Positions 47,555 through 57,726 of a stretch of 64,000 nt of DNA are shown in pieces (positions within the stretch are counted from its first letter, which is position 1; each line of letters begins with the position of its first letter). This DNA comes from Ceratobasidium sp. AG-K. Taxonomy: Eukaryota > Basidiomycota > Agaricomycetes > Cantharellales > Ceratobasidiaceae. The DNA lies in contig JAWNGF010000004.1 of the NCBI GenBank assembly GCA_037039685.1, forward strand, positions 4,402,001 to 4,466,000. Direction: 5' to 3'. Under the pieces are notes generated by a model that was not told the origin of the DNA, did no database searches, and saw only the letters and a program-made list of their open reading frames with translations. The position numbers and the translations under genes are program-made.

Positions 47555-49530
47555 CTCTTGGAGTTTAACTTCTAAATCAAGTACAGAGCTGGCAACCTTA
47601 ATGGCAAAGCGGATGCACTCAGTCAACAAAGTGACCACAACCTAGAAGGGGGAGTAGTCCCTCAAAAACCCCTACTTTTGCCGCATCTCCTCATCAATTT
47701 GGCAGAAGAGGGACCTCAGGGTATGGCATTGACCATGGATATTTGGCAAGCAGTCAAGGATCAGACACAAAAAGATGAATACGTTAGATCAATCTGGGCC
47801 TTCCTTAGCAACCACCCAGAAAAAGCGCCTGCCTTGGTACAAAAAGAATTTGAAGACTGGAAGATTAGGAATGACATGCTGTACTGCAAAGGAAGGATCT
47901 ATATCCTAAACAAAAATGAGATCAAGCGCCAGATCCTAGAACTCCACCATGACAACAAAGCAGTTGGACACATGGGTCAAGCAAAAACACTGGAAATGAT
48001 CAAACGGCAGTATTGGTGGCCATCCATGAAGGCCAATGTCAACAAATATGTGTCATCATGCAATTTATGCCAGCGGTCAAAACCCATCAATCAACGACCT
48101 TGGGGGGAATTACAACCACTTGAACTCCCCTCCAAACCCTGGCAATACATTTCAGTTGATATGATTGTCAAACTCCCCCTGTCCAAGGCCCTAGACTCAA
48201 TATTGGTCATTGTTGACACCCTGACCAAGATGGCACACTTCATCCCATGCACTGAAAGAACCACGTCACCCAAGCTTGCGGAACTGTTCATGGAACACTG
48301 CTGGAAGCTACATGGCACCCCAGAAACAGTTGTATCAGATTGTGGACCAACCTTTGCATCCAAATTCATGAAGGAGCTCTATCAGGCCCTGAACATCTGG
48401 CCTAGACTTTCTACAGCTTACCACCCTGAAACTGACAGACAAACAGAGCGCATCAATCAAACGGTCAAGGCTTTCATTCGGACATACTGCGCCTTCAAGC
48501 AACACGACTGGGCTTCACTTTTACCCTTTGCCAAATTTGCATATAACAACTTGTTCCATTCTAGCATTGGTATGACACCTTTCTTTGCCAACACGGCTTG
48601 CCACCCATCAATTGAAGGTACACCAGTGGAAGATGGTTCCGTCCCAGAAGCTGCGGCACATGCGCAACGTATCCAAGACAACCTGGACGAAGCTAAGGCT
48701 AGTGTGGCCCTGAGCAAAGAACGGGACAAGGAATATGCGGACAAAAGATGGCAAGGAGATCCCTTTATCCTGGGCAATAAGGTTTGGCTAAGCCATGATC
48801 ACATCATGACCAATTGGCCATCCTTGAAATTATTGCATAAACAACTCAGACCCTTCACTATCCTGGAAGCAGTAGGGAGGAACGCATACAAACTACAACT
48901 CCCGCCTTCTATGACCATGCATCCAGTACTCAATGTATCACGCCTAGCCAAATACAAGGAAGATGAAATTGAGGGCCGCCATGTGTATCCACCCCCACCA
49001 ATCAAGACACCAGAAGGCAAAGAAGAATATGAGGTAGAACACATCCAAAGTGCCAAGTTGGAGAAAGGAATCCTGAAATATTTTGTCAAATGGAAGGGCT
49101 ACACTGCGGAACCTGACTCTTGGGAACCCTTGGAGAACCTTGGCAACACATCAGAACTCATTAATGAGTTCCACAAGGAACATCCAGACACCATCAAAGA
49201 AGTCCCCAGAGTTACCAGGAAGCATTGCCATGAGGAAACAAGGGATGACTTGACAGCTGATAACAAGGAAGAACAGCCCATTAGGCGTTCTAAGCATATA
49301 AAAGAGGCTGCTGGGATCCAAGTCCCTCATCAAAAAACTTTTACCTGCTCCAGTCCTATGCTACAACCCTCAACTCCCACCTCATTTGCTGCACCATGTC
49401 CTCCCAATGCCAATCTACCAACTCAGTCATGGTCCGGGTCTACCACAACCTTTACACCTGCTTGGCCGCCTTCAAGCGGTCCCTTGAAGTCATGCCCCCC
49501 CAGGAGCAAGGCATGTACTGGCATCCTGGC
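47555..49530 (+). pseudogene. Fragment of a second chromovirus (Tf1/sushi type): RNase H end, integrase, chromodomain
   Basis: Starts in the end of RNase H (KYRAGNLNGKADALSQ, with TAA just upstream). It then runs open from 47678 to 49591 (the last part is LTR). Zinc-binding region HHDNKAVGHMGQ with CNLCQRSK; integrase core D (SVDMIV), D (VSDCGPTF), E (RQTERINQ); and a full chromodomain EYEVEHIQ, YFVKWKGY, DSWEPLENL with the aromatic residues kept. It differs clearly from the B/E family. It is cut on both sides by LTRs of E1 and E2. At 49396 a new ATG opens MSSQCQSTNSVMVRVYHN in another frame, perhaps an accessory ORF, cut at 49530. Confidence 0.82.
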
Positions 49531-49985
49531 TGTTGTAGGCTTCTTCTTGGTGGCTATGAGACGAGCCGCAATGGAGAGTGTACGGCACTAAGACCTAAGT
49601 GACCTCTTGAACCGCAACGCACTTAAGCGTCTGTAGGCTCTTGAGGGTAGGGGTGGTTCTAAGTGTCACTCGAAGGGGATGTTTTGACGAGACAAAACAA
49701 GCTGGGGTTACCAGGCTTGTTGGTCCTCTATATATATACGAGAAGTGGCCGAGTCATACAAGGCGCAGCCACATGAGTCATACAGTCTACCAGTCAGGAG
49801 TGTCCATGTGAGTCATGCTGTATGAACAGACATGACTCGTACAAAGCACAGCCGCGTTACACAATGTAACAGAATAACCACAAGGAGGTGGCAACGCGGC
49901 AAACGGAAACAGAACACAACACAAAAGAAAGGAACAGACGGGCGAGACAACAGTCGAGTCCGATGGAGTGAGCTAGCTCACGACA
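49531..49985 (-). repeat. Gypsy copy E2 3' LTR
   Basis: 455 bp. The polypurine tract ATAGGGGGGAGTAA precedes it on the minus strand (about 49999-49986). Confidence 0.9.
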
Positions 49986-50026
49986 TTACTCCCCCCTATG
50001 AGTCCATTTGGGGGACCTGAATGGAC

Positions 50027-50791
50027 TTACTGCACCGCGCAGTCCTTCCCTTTCCTCAGCATAAACTCCTCAAGCCCTTCGTCTTCTTCCAAGGTCAGGT
50101 CGATGGGATTGAACGCGGTGTTCCCTGGTTCGTCAGAGAATTTCTCCCATTCTTCCCATGTTTCTTCCCTTGTCCAGTCGGCCTTGGACCAGTCCAAAAC
50201 CCTTTCCTGAGCCTCCACGAACTCCTTGTCCCACTGCCGCACATCGGGCTCTGCTTCCTTCCATTCCGACACGTCAGTCTCCGCCTTCTTCCACCAGTAG
50301 GGTTCCCAGTCGATCTTCTCCTTCTGGTATCGGCCCCTCTCCATCCTCCAATCGCTCAGGTCCTTTTCGTAGTTGGCGTCCCAGGCATCGTTCCATCTAG
50401 GCCGGAGCGTTGGCTGCCTTCCGTCGTAACCTGGTACCCACTCGCTCGAGTACGCTCCTTCTTGTCCCCATTCAACCACCCCGAGCATGTGGGTGGAGAG
50501 GAGCACGACCTCCGAGACCTGGAATGCTGCACACCCCCGGCAGACATATATATCTTTCCGCAGGAGCTGCATGCGTGTCGGCCATTTTTTTCCGACCCAC
50601 TGGAATTCCCCCAGGTCTGAGTGGAGTATGTCGTCCGAAGCCCTGAAGTGCATTATTCCCGAGCTTTGTTGCGACCTCTTGAAGACATAGAGGGCAGCTC
50701 CGGAGTCAAGGATCCTTGCCGTGGCAAAGGCAGGTCCCTCGAGGACGCGGATGAGGTTGTTGGCGATGGTAGAGCGGGAGACGGCAGGCAT
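50027..50791 (-). CDS. Gypsy ORF3: Trp-rich accessory protein of unknown function
   Basis: 254 residues from ATG at 50791 to TAA at 50027, in the -1 frame relative to pol and overlapping its last about 140 bases. I do not recognise the family. The first about 80 residues are mixed (NNLIRVLEGPAFATARILDS, ALYVFKR), followed by HSDLGEFQWVGKKWP and a CxxC (YVCRGC). The rest is charged, with 16 tryptophans spaced every 8-12 residues (DWRMERG, DWEPYWWKKAE, EWKEAEP, TWEEWEKF). No signal peptide or membrane span. Expression could be by reinitiation or a subgenomic RNA. Copy E1 has a close homologue. Confidence 0.7.
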   Translation of the reverse strand: MPAVSRSTIANNLIRVLEGPAFATARILDSGAALYVFKRSQQSSGIMHFRASDDILHSDLGEFQWVGKKWPTRMQLLRKDIYVCRGCAAFQVSEVVLLSTHMLGVVEWGQEGAYSSEWVPGYDGRQPTLRPRWNDAWDANYEKDLSDWRMERGRYQKEKIDWEPYWWKKAETDVSEWKEAEPDVRQWDKEFVEAQERVLDWSKADWTREETWEEWEKFSDEPGNTAFNPIDLTLEEDEGLEEFMLRKGKDCAVQ

Positions 50792-53700
50792 TGTAGAGAG
50801 CAAAAGAGATTTAAAGCGTGGAGTTGAGGGTGTTTCTTGGAGTAGTAGCAAGTTTTGCAAGTGACATTACTGGTTTTGCCGCCCCTGCCTTTTATCCTTC
50901 CTGGAGCGTAGTTAGATGGCGTGGGAGCCTCGGGGTGTCGGCGTAGAAGGTCCTTGATGATCCTTGAAAGGTGGCCGAAATCTTCTGCCCTTTGTTCGGT
51001 GTCTTCCTCGCTTCCGTAACCCTTCCATCTGACCCTGTAAAAGAGGCCGTCCTTTGTCTCTTTCCAGTCCAAGATCTTCTCTACTTCATATTCTTCCTCT
51101 CCTTCTTCTGTTATGATTGGTGGTGGTCGGGGTTGGTTACGGCTGAATTCAGTGTCTCCTTTGTAAGGGCTGAGCAAATCGATGTGGAAAACAGGGTGCA
51201 CCCTCATTGTTGCCGGCAGATCAAGCTCATAAGCGTGTGATCCTATCTGTCGCTTCACGACAAATGGCCCGTGCTTTTTGTTGTCCAGTTTCTTTGATGG
51301 TCTTTTTGTTTGAATGTTTCTTCCAAGTAGCCATACTAGATCTCCTTCTTGGTACTTGATCTTTGGCTCTTCTTCTGGGAGCCTATGGGTCTCCATAGAC
51401 GCAATAGCCTCGTCGTGGATTTTGCGCCATTTTCCTGTGATGTTGTTTGCTTCTGGAACCGCTGATTCTTCCGCTGAGATGTTCCACAGTGGTTCCCTCC
51501 CATAGACAATCTCGAAAGGGGAATTACCTGTTACGCGATGCTTCTGTAGATTATAGCTGAACTCCGCAATCGGTAATAAGTCCGCCCAGTCATCCTGCCG
51601 GTAGTTGACGAAAGATCGTAGCCAGCCTTCCATCCATTGATTGATTCTCTCCGTTATTCCATCTGTTTGGGGGTGGTAGGCAGTACTGAAACCTGGGCTA
51701 GTTCCGATTTTCTCATAAATGGCTTTCATAAGTTTGGAATTGAAAGTAGTCCCTCGGTCTGAGATTGTGCTCTTTGGGAAACCATGCAGTTTCCAAACGT
51801 TTGTGATGAAAAGATTTGCGAGGTCGCTTGCCGTGTGAGATTCTTTGCAGGGTATGAAGTGCGCCATTCTTGAGAATCGGTCCACCACTACTAAGATGCT
51901 ATCTGATCCTCTGGATTTTGGTAACTTCACCACAAAGTCGAACGCTATGTCTTCCCATGGTCCTTTTGGAATCTCCAGAGGCTTGATCGGGACTATTAGC
52001 TTTGATCCCTTTGTCCGCTGGCAGGTCTCGCAGGATTCCACGTATCTGTTTATGCTTTGCTTCATCCCTGGCCAGAAGTACCTTCTTGATATAAGTTCCA
52101 GTGTTCTAGCCTGTCCTTGATGTCCTGCGATTTTTGAGTCGTGATGAACTCGCATGATGGCCAGTCTGGATTCCTTGTCTTCTGGCACGTAGATCCTTCC
52201 CTTGAACCATAATAGTCCCTCCTTGAAATCATAATCTTTTGCGCTGTGTTGTAGGGCCTTTGGTAACGTTTCCCTCGATTTGCAGATTTCTTTGATTCGT
52301 GCCAGTCCTTCCTCTGTTTCTTGAGCTTCCTTGATAGTTTCTATGATGTTTGTGTCTACTTGTCCCACGAATCCTTTGAATCTTTCAACAGATATCATAA
52401 CCTGTTCAGGCGTCGGGATATCTTCATGGTCCGACCGTCTTGACAATAGATCCGGTTTTGACGACAGGATGCCAGGGCGATATATGATGTCAAAGTTATA
52501 GGAGGCGAGCAGTTGGTGCCATCTTGCGTGTCGGCGGTTGAACGTTCTTGCTTCTTTCCAGAATTGTAGGTTCCTATGATCGGTGTAGATGGTGATAGGG
52601 TCCCTTGTTCCTTCAAGGTATAGCCTCCAATGTGTTAAAGATTCTATGATAGCCATAAGTTCCTTATCGTGGACGTCGTAGTTGAGTTGAGCCTCGTTAA
52701 AAGATTTTGAAAGAAAGGCAATAGGATGCAAGTAGCCGTCGTCTTGCCTTTGCGACAAGATTGCTCCCATTGCTACTCCACTTGCGTCTGTTTCCAGGAA
52801 AAACGGTTTGTCGGGGTTTGGATGGCGTAGAGTGGGTTCCTTGCTGATTTCTGTTTTCAGGGCCACAAAAGCTTCCTGCTGATCGTTTCCCCATTCCCAC
52901 TTGTTTTCCTTTCTTGTCAAGGTTGTCAGGGGTTTTGCTAATCGGCTGAAATTCGGGACAAATCTTCGGTAAAAATTTGCGAATCCTAGGAATGCCTGAA
53001 CTTGCTTGACCGTTCTTGGTTCCTTCCATTCCTTTATTGCCTTTACTTTTTCTTCCTCCATAGAGATGCCAGAGTCGCTGATTCCAAGTCCAGTATATGT
53101 CAATTTGGTGACAAAGAACTCGCATTTTGGAAGCTTTGCAAAAAGATTCTCCTCCAGTAAGATCTTCAGTACTTTTCTGACATCCACGGTATGTTGACTT
53201 CTGTCCTTAGAGAAGATCAGGATGTCGTCAATGTATACTATGACGCATACGTCGATAAGATCATGGAAAATGTGATTCATATATCTTTGGAAGATGGCGG
53301 GCGCGTTCTTTAGTCCAAAAGGCATGACGACGTATTCGAACAGTCCTTCCTTTGTTCTGAAAGCTGTCTTCCATTCGTCACCTTCCCTAATTCTGATATT
53401 GTTGAAACCCATATGTAGATCAATCTTGGAGAAAATTTTTGCGTCCTTGATTTTATCCAGGAGGTCTTCCATTAGGGGCATAGGGAATCTGTCGTCCTTT
53501 GTAATGGCGTTTACTCCTCTGAGGTCTTGGACGAGTCGTAGTTGGCGAACTGCCCCTGGATTTTTTGGATCGACAGGTTTTTTGACAAAGAAACAAGGTG
53601 ATGCAATGGGTGATTTGCTTGGTCGAATTTTTCCCGCCGCGATTTCTTCATCCAGGTATTCTCTTAGTGCAATAGATTCTGCTGGAGAGAGTGGGATAGG

Positions 53701-54297
53701 TCTGGCAGGCTTCGGGAGCTCAGCTCCTTCCTTGAAGTCGATGGCGCAGTCATATGGACGATGATCCGGGATTCTTTTGAATTTGTCTTCACTGAAGACA
53801 TCAGCAAATTCCTTGAATTCTTCTGGTAGGTCATCTATTGAGGCCGTTCTTGCTTGTATGGGTTCTGGTTGCCATGATATGTGCTTTGTTTTCCAATCGA
53901 TGACCGGGTTTGCTTCTTCTAACCATTCCAATCCAAGGATAAGTTTAGTTTCCCCGGTAGGCATAGCGAAGAAGACTTGTTTGAAGGTCCTTCCCTCCAC
54001 GTTTAGTTCTAGCTTAGCTTTGAAACGTATTTGGTGAGAGAGTTCCTTCCCCTGGATACCGATTACTTTTCTGGGAGTGGAAAGTTCCATGAGTGGAATG
54101 TTGTTGGATCGAGCCCACGAGATGTCCAAGAAGTTCTTTGATGCTCCAGAATCGATGAGGGTTGGGATAGGTTCTGTGATTCCAGCAACGTTTGCGTAGA
54201 CAATGGTAGATTCATTTGTCGCTCTAAAGTACATAGTTTCCGTTGCTGGTTTTTTGGTCTCTCCACACACAGTTAGAGGGAGACCCCTTCTTTTCCC
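50653..54297 (-). CDS. Gypsy copy E2 pol: protease-RT-RNase H-integrase-chromodomain
   Basis: 1205 codons open from 54270, entered most likely by -1 frameshift at 54297-54291; there is no ATG at its start. Protease D40 in LIDSGASKNF; RT with [13 protein letters not shown] and active site YIDD; RNase H ETDASGVAMG; integrase zinc region HHDSKIAGHQGQ with CETCQRTKG; core D (AFDFVVKL), D (ISDRGTTF), E (GITERINQ); GPF/Y module (KHGPFVVKRQIG); chromodomain EYEVEKILDWKE with RWKGYGSEEDTEQ. The chromodomain lacks the WEP tryptophan, so methyl-lysine binding may be altered. It ends at a stop within the ORF3 overlap. Confidence 0.92.
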   Translation of the reverse strand, partial: GKRRGLPLTVCGETKKPATETMYFRATNESTIVYANVAGITEPIPTLIDSGASKNFLDISWARSNNIPLMELSTPRKVIGIQGKELSHQIRFKAKLELNVEGRTFKQVFFAMPTGETKLILGLEWLEEANPVIDWKTKHISWQPEPIQARTASIDDLPEEFKEFADVFSEDKFKRIPDHRPYDCAIDFKEGAELPKPARPIPLSPAESIALREYLDEEIAAGKIRPSKSPIASPCFFVKKPVDPKNPGAVRQLRLVQDLRGVNAITKDDRFPMPLMEDLLDKIKDAKIFSKIDLHMGFNNIRIREGDEWKTAFRTKEGLFEYVVMPFGLKNAPAIFQRYMNHIFHDLIDVCVIVYIDDILIFSKDRSQHTVDVRKVLKILLEENLFAKLPKCEFFVTKLTYTGLGISDSGISMEEEKVKAIKEWKEPRTVKQVQAFLGFANFYRRFVPNFSRLAKPLTTLTRKENKWEWGNDQQEAFVALKTEISKEPTLRHPNPDKPFFLETDASGVAMGAILSQRQDDGYLHPIAFLSKSFNEAQLNYDVHDKELMAIIESLTHWRLYLEGTRDPITIYTDHRNLQFWKEARTFNRRHARWHQLLASYNFDIIYRPGILSSKPDLLSRRSDHEDIPTPEQVMISVERFKGFVGQVDTNIIETIKEAQETEEGLARIKEICKSRETLPKALQHSAKDYDFKEGLLWFKGRIYVPEDKESRLAIMRVHHDSKIAGHQGQARTLELISRRYFWPGMKQSINRYVESCETCQRTKGSKLIVPIKPLEIPKGPWEDIAFDFVVKLPKSRGSDSILVVVDRFSRMAHFIPCKESHTASDLANLFITNVWKLHGFPKSTISDRGTTFNSKLMKAIYEKIGTSPGFSTAYHPQTDGITERINQWMEGWLRSFVNYRQDDWADLLPIAEFSYNLQKHRVTGNSPFEIVYGREPLWNISAEESAVPEANNITGKWRKIHDEAIASMETHRLPEEEPKIKYQEGDLVWLLGRNIQTKRPSKKLDNKKHGPFVVKRQIGSHAYELDLPATMRVHPVFHIDLLSPYKGDTEFSRNQPRPPPIITEEGEEEYEVEKILDWKETKDGLFYRVRWKGYGSEEDTEQRAEDFGHLSRIIKDLLRRHPEAPTPSNYAPGRIKGRGGKTSNVTCKTCYYSKKHPQLHALNLFCSLQCLPSPALPSPTTSSASSRDLPLPRQGSLTPELPSMSSRGRNKARE
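54264..54297 (-). promoter_or_regulatory. Programmed -1 frameshift signal between gag and pol
   Basis: GGGAAAA at 54297-54291 in the correct phase (TCG GGA AAA). Five bases later GGTCTC can pair with GAGACC about 18 bases downstream, extended by CC/GG with one bulge. The gag stop lies in the loop. Identical layout occurs in the other three copies. Confidence 0.7.
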
Positions 54298-56273
54298 GAG
54301 TCCTCTACGATTGTTGCCTCTCTTCCTTTAACGCTAGGTTCTGTCGTTATCCATTCCTTGGAAGGGCATTTGAATGAGCGATGTCCTTCCTGTCCGCACT
54401 TCAGGCAGCGGTTACTTGCTATCCTTGCCTTGTATACTTCGTCGGGTAGCCGCTTTGTAGAGGATTGTCCGTTAGCGGTTGGTTGGGCTGCTTTCTTCCC
54501 TGTAGAGGTCTTGATTTGTTGCAGTTTCTGGTCAATAGAGATTGCGATTGAGATCCACCTGTCAAGGGAAAGTTCTCGCTCTGTCCCATCTTCATTGATC
54601 AGGGTTAGTTCAAAACGAGCTAGTTCGGTTTTGACTTCAGACTTTAACCCTTCCTTGAATTGGTTGATCAGCGCTTCTTGTCCCCAATTTACGTCTACCA
54701 GGAGATATCGGAATTCCGAGGCATAGTTTGCTACAGAGTTGTTCTGCTTGCATTTTCGGATATCTGATTCGGCTTTAGCTTTCTTGTTGGGGTCGCTGAA
54801 CTGTTCCATGAAGTGTGCCTTGAAACTTTCCCATGAGGCAAGGTTTTGGTTATTTTCCCTTTGGTTGAGCGATTGTAAGAGTACTTGTGCCCAGTGAGTG
54901 GCAGCTTTGTTCTCGGATTTGAAATTTGCTAGGGCTTCGCGGATCCTTTCTTCGCTGGAAGTGTATTGGTCGCCTAGGCGTAGAAAGTAGCTTTCCATTT
55001 GTGTGATGAACATTTTGGCACCTTCCCCTTTCTTTCCGTCGAAGGCTTCTGGACGGGTTACTTTTGGACGACGTGGTCCACTACCGGTGTTTGGATTTTT
55101 GGTTAGACGTTGGAGTCTTAATTCTAATTCGTCGATCCTGGTAGATTCCGCGTCTGGATGAGGTGGGGAATTTGATCGCCTAGAAGGGATTCCGTGCAGG
55201 GATGCTTCGTCCATTTCTTCTCGCATATTGTTGATGGTTTGCTGCACTTCCGTAATTTTGGTAGTGAAGGACGCTCCCTCTTGTCGTAAGGTTTCTAGTC
55301 CTTGTGTTACTGCCTCATTCCACTCGAGTTGTGCTTGTCTGGTAGTGTTGAGTTCTTCGCGTACGTTATTTACCAGTCCTTGGGTGTTGGTAACTTCATT
55401 TCGAAGGCGGGTTACGTCTTGACCGACTAGAAAGGAATTATGTTCGCCATTTCTTGCCGAGTTCAGAATGTCTGTCAGGGTTCCTTGTAGGGTGTTGATG
55501 GAGTCGTTAAAGATTTGCTGGTTGTTTGCTAGAACCTGGGTGGCTTGTTCTAGACCGCTAAGCCTTCGATCTATAGTGACTCTCATTCCGTCAATAACCC
55601 TAAGGGTAGCGTTGTGTCTTCCTTCTAGAAGGTCGTCTAGGTCATCTAGATTGCTGATTACAGTCCTGCCGCTAGAACTGGAACTGGAACTTGAGCTCCC
55701 TGGATCTCCGACGCCTTGTTGTATCGCGCCTGATTGCTCGGAGTAACCCTGTGGGATATATGGTGGTGCTGGGATCACCGGTGTGACTGGCTGGGAAGCT
55801 ACTGGAATTGGTCCTGCGTTGATGATGGTTCCTCCAATTTGAGGAACTGTAGGGACATTGGGAACGTGTGGTGTGGGGGGAGGTCTGATGGGAACAAGCG
55901 ATACACCCCCATGGGCTTCGGGTTGGGGAGAAAAGAACTGTCTTCTGTTTCCTAACGGCCATAAGGGACGTGATGGCCCTGGAGTTGCAGTTGGAATACG
56001 AATTACAGCTGGAGTAGGGTCATTTGTGAGGTCTCCTGGTTCTCTATTCGTGATAGTGGGTTCTTCCTCTTGTACTGTTGTCATGTCAGGAATGCCGAAA
56101 GCTCCTGGCATTGATGTTTGACTTTGGGGGCGTGATCGGGCGGGACCTCCCGCTTGAGTTTGTGCAATATCTTGCTCGTTTAGTGATCCTGTGGGTCTTG
56201 CTGCCCGACTAGGTCCTCTCCTTGTTGAAATCGCAGATGAGGGACGTGACCCTCCATCTTCTTGAATAGACAT
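54273..56273 (-). CDS. Gypsy copy E2 gag
   Basis: 666 residues. The N-terminal about 200 are Pro/Ser-rich and disordered, then a coiled-coil region, a retrotransposon capsid domain (KGEGAKMFITQMESYF to about residue 560) and a CCHC zinc knuckle (CLKCGQEGHRSFKC, residues 623-636). The ATG at 56273 follows the primer site by about 15 bp. The TAA sits 15 nt downstream of the slippery heptamer. Confidence 0.93.
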   Translation of the reverse strand: MSIQEDGGSRPSSAISTRRGPSRAARPTGSLNEQDIAQTQAGGPARSRPQSQTSMPGAFGIPDMTTVQEEEPTITNREPGDLTNDPTPAVIRIPTATPGPSRPLWPLGNRRQFFSPQPEAHGGVSLVPIRPPPTPHVPNVPTVPQIGGTIINAGPIPVASQPVTPVIPAPPYIPQGYSEQSGAIQQGVGDPGSSSSSSSSSGRTVISNLDDLDDLLEGRHNATLRVIDGMRVTIDRRLSGLEQATQVLANNQQIFNDSINTLQGTLTDILNSARNGEHNSFLVGQDVTRLRNEVTNTQGLVNNVREELNTTRQAQLEWNEAVTQGLETLRQEGASFTTKITEVQQTINNMREEMDEASLHGIPSRRSNSPPHPDAESTRIDELELRLQRLTKNPNTGSGPRRPKVTRPEAFDGKKGEGAKMFITQMESYFLRLGDQYTSSEERIREALANFKSENKAATHWAQVLLQSLNQRENNQNLASWESFKAHFMEQFSDPNKKAKAESDIRKCKQNNSVANYASEFRYLLVDVNWGQEALINQFKEGLKSEVKTELARFELTLINEDGTERELSLDRWISIAISIDQKLQQIKTSTGKKAAQPTANGQSSTKRLPDEVYKARIASNRCLKCGQEGHRSFKCPSKEWITTEPSVKGREATIVEDSGKEGVSL

Positions 56274-56302
56274 GTTTGTGTGTTGTTAAGCTTGTTTTGT
56301 CA

Positions 56303-56757
56303 TGTCGTAGGCTTCTTCTTGGTGGCTAGGAGACGAGCCGCGATGGAGAGTGTACGGCACTAAGACCTAAGTGACCTCTTGAACCGCAACGCACTTAAGC
56401 GTCTGTAGGCTCTTGAGGGTAGGGGTGGTTCTAAGTGTCACTCGAAGGGGATGTTTTGACGAGACAAAACAAGCTGGGGTTACCAGGCTTGTTGGTCCTC
56501 TATATATATACGAGAAGTGGCCGAGTCATACAAGGCGCAGCCACATGAGTCATACAGTCTACCAGTCAGGAGTGTCCATGTGAGTCATGCTGTATGAACA
56601 GACATGACTCGTACAAAGCACAGCCGCGTTACACAATGTAACAGAATAACCACAAGGAGGTGGCAACGCGGCAAACGGAAACAGAACACAACACAAAAGA
56701 AAGGAACAGACGGGCGAGACAACAGTCGAGTCCGATGGAGTGAGCTAGCTCACGACA
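56303..56757 (-). repeat. Gypsy copy E2 5' LTR
   Basis: 455 bp. On the minus strand the TATATATAG box (about 56509-56501) precedes AGCTTGTTTTGT, and the primer site ACAAAACAAGCTT follows the LTR end by two bases (about 56300-56288). Confidence 0.9.
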
Positions 56758-57726
56758 CAATACTGATCCGTTCGCTTAGCTTGAACTTGCGACTGACTCG
56801 CAAGCTTCCAATTCAGCCGATCGCACTTGTTTTATGTGAATTGACCAGCTATTTCCCGCGATATGTCTCGTGGCTTGTCAAGGTGCTGAAATGACTTATT
56901 TCAGCAGCCACCAGATCTTGAGAGCTGCATAGCTTGTAGATAGTGATTTAGTATAGTTACTTGACTGGAGCAATTAGTTAGATGACTCATAATATATGTT
57001 CCAGCCAACCAAAGCACTCTGACTCCATGAATGCTAGTCATCAAGGCATCAGTGTTCATCCACCCCTCCTATCATTGGTAGATGCCCCCAATGATAGCCA
57101 CAACCAGATGACTAGTGTTCTGAGGCCTCTAGGGTATAAATACATGCCCTCTAAGAGCCCTCCATCCTCACCTCACTCTACATCTGTTGTGCTTTGGCTT
57201 GGCTGTGTGATTTTCCCCATTATTGTTGTGTGCCTCAAACAGTATTTGTTAGCCTAAAGAAAAGGATCTCCTGAGTACCTATTATAGAGGAAAGGTTGCA
57301 GATGTCTTATAGTGCTTTTACAAGTAAGAACAAGGAAGGCATTTAGGGAATAGCCTAAGATTAGTACATACTTAGTTCATTGCAACTAGGAGTGTGAAAC
57401 AGTGACATTTAATAGCTAAGGGAACCTGAGCTCAGTACTCCTGCTCTTTCTATTACTAGTGTACATACACTCTACAGTAGGAAAGCTTAGTATCAATTCC
57501 ATTAAGTGTGCAACTAGATTGCTTACTTACTGAGAGCATCTCAGACTACTGAGACATTACTTTATATTGTTCCACTGTGTGTATCCTGTAGTTATATCAC
57601 TTGTACATACAAGTAGCTGCAACTCTCAGATATATAACAAGGACGCTGCACTTGAGGATTGATTGTCCATGTTGTCAAGTGACTTTGTTTTCTCATGGCT
57701 CAGCATACTAAGAGCTTGCTTTGCAA
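56758..57726. other. Unassigned repeat-like DNA, possibly an LTR
   Basis: No coding potential. The first about 125 bp are CpG-rich, the rest CpG-poor. At 56884-56906 TGCTGAAAT and ATTTCAGCA form a 9-bp hairpin; at 57069-57097 CTATCATTGG and CCAATGATAG form a 10-bp hairpin. GTATAAATAC at about 57134 is a TATA-type promoter box. TGCTGA at 56884 and TCAGCA near 57705 could be the ends of an LTR of about 820 bp, but no target duplication fits. Confidence 0.35.

Larger units (their letters stand above)
49531..56757 (-). mobile_element. Gypsy family copy E2 (-), apparently intact
   Basis: 7227 bp with 455-bp LTRs (56303-56757 and 49531-49985) that differ at three positions, all in the first about 50 bp of plus-strand order. 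Gag, Pol and ORF3 are all open. Flanks CTGGC and CAATA do not match, so no target duplication is visible despite the young LTRs. Confidence 0.9.

Noticed and set aside
50971..56121. Plus-strand ORFs across gypsy copy E2
   Set aside because: Antisense shadows of gag and pol.
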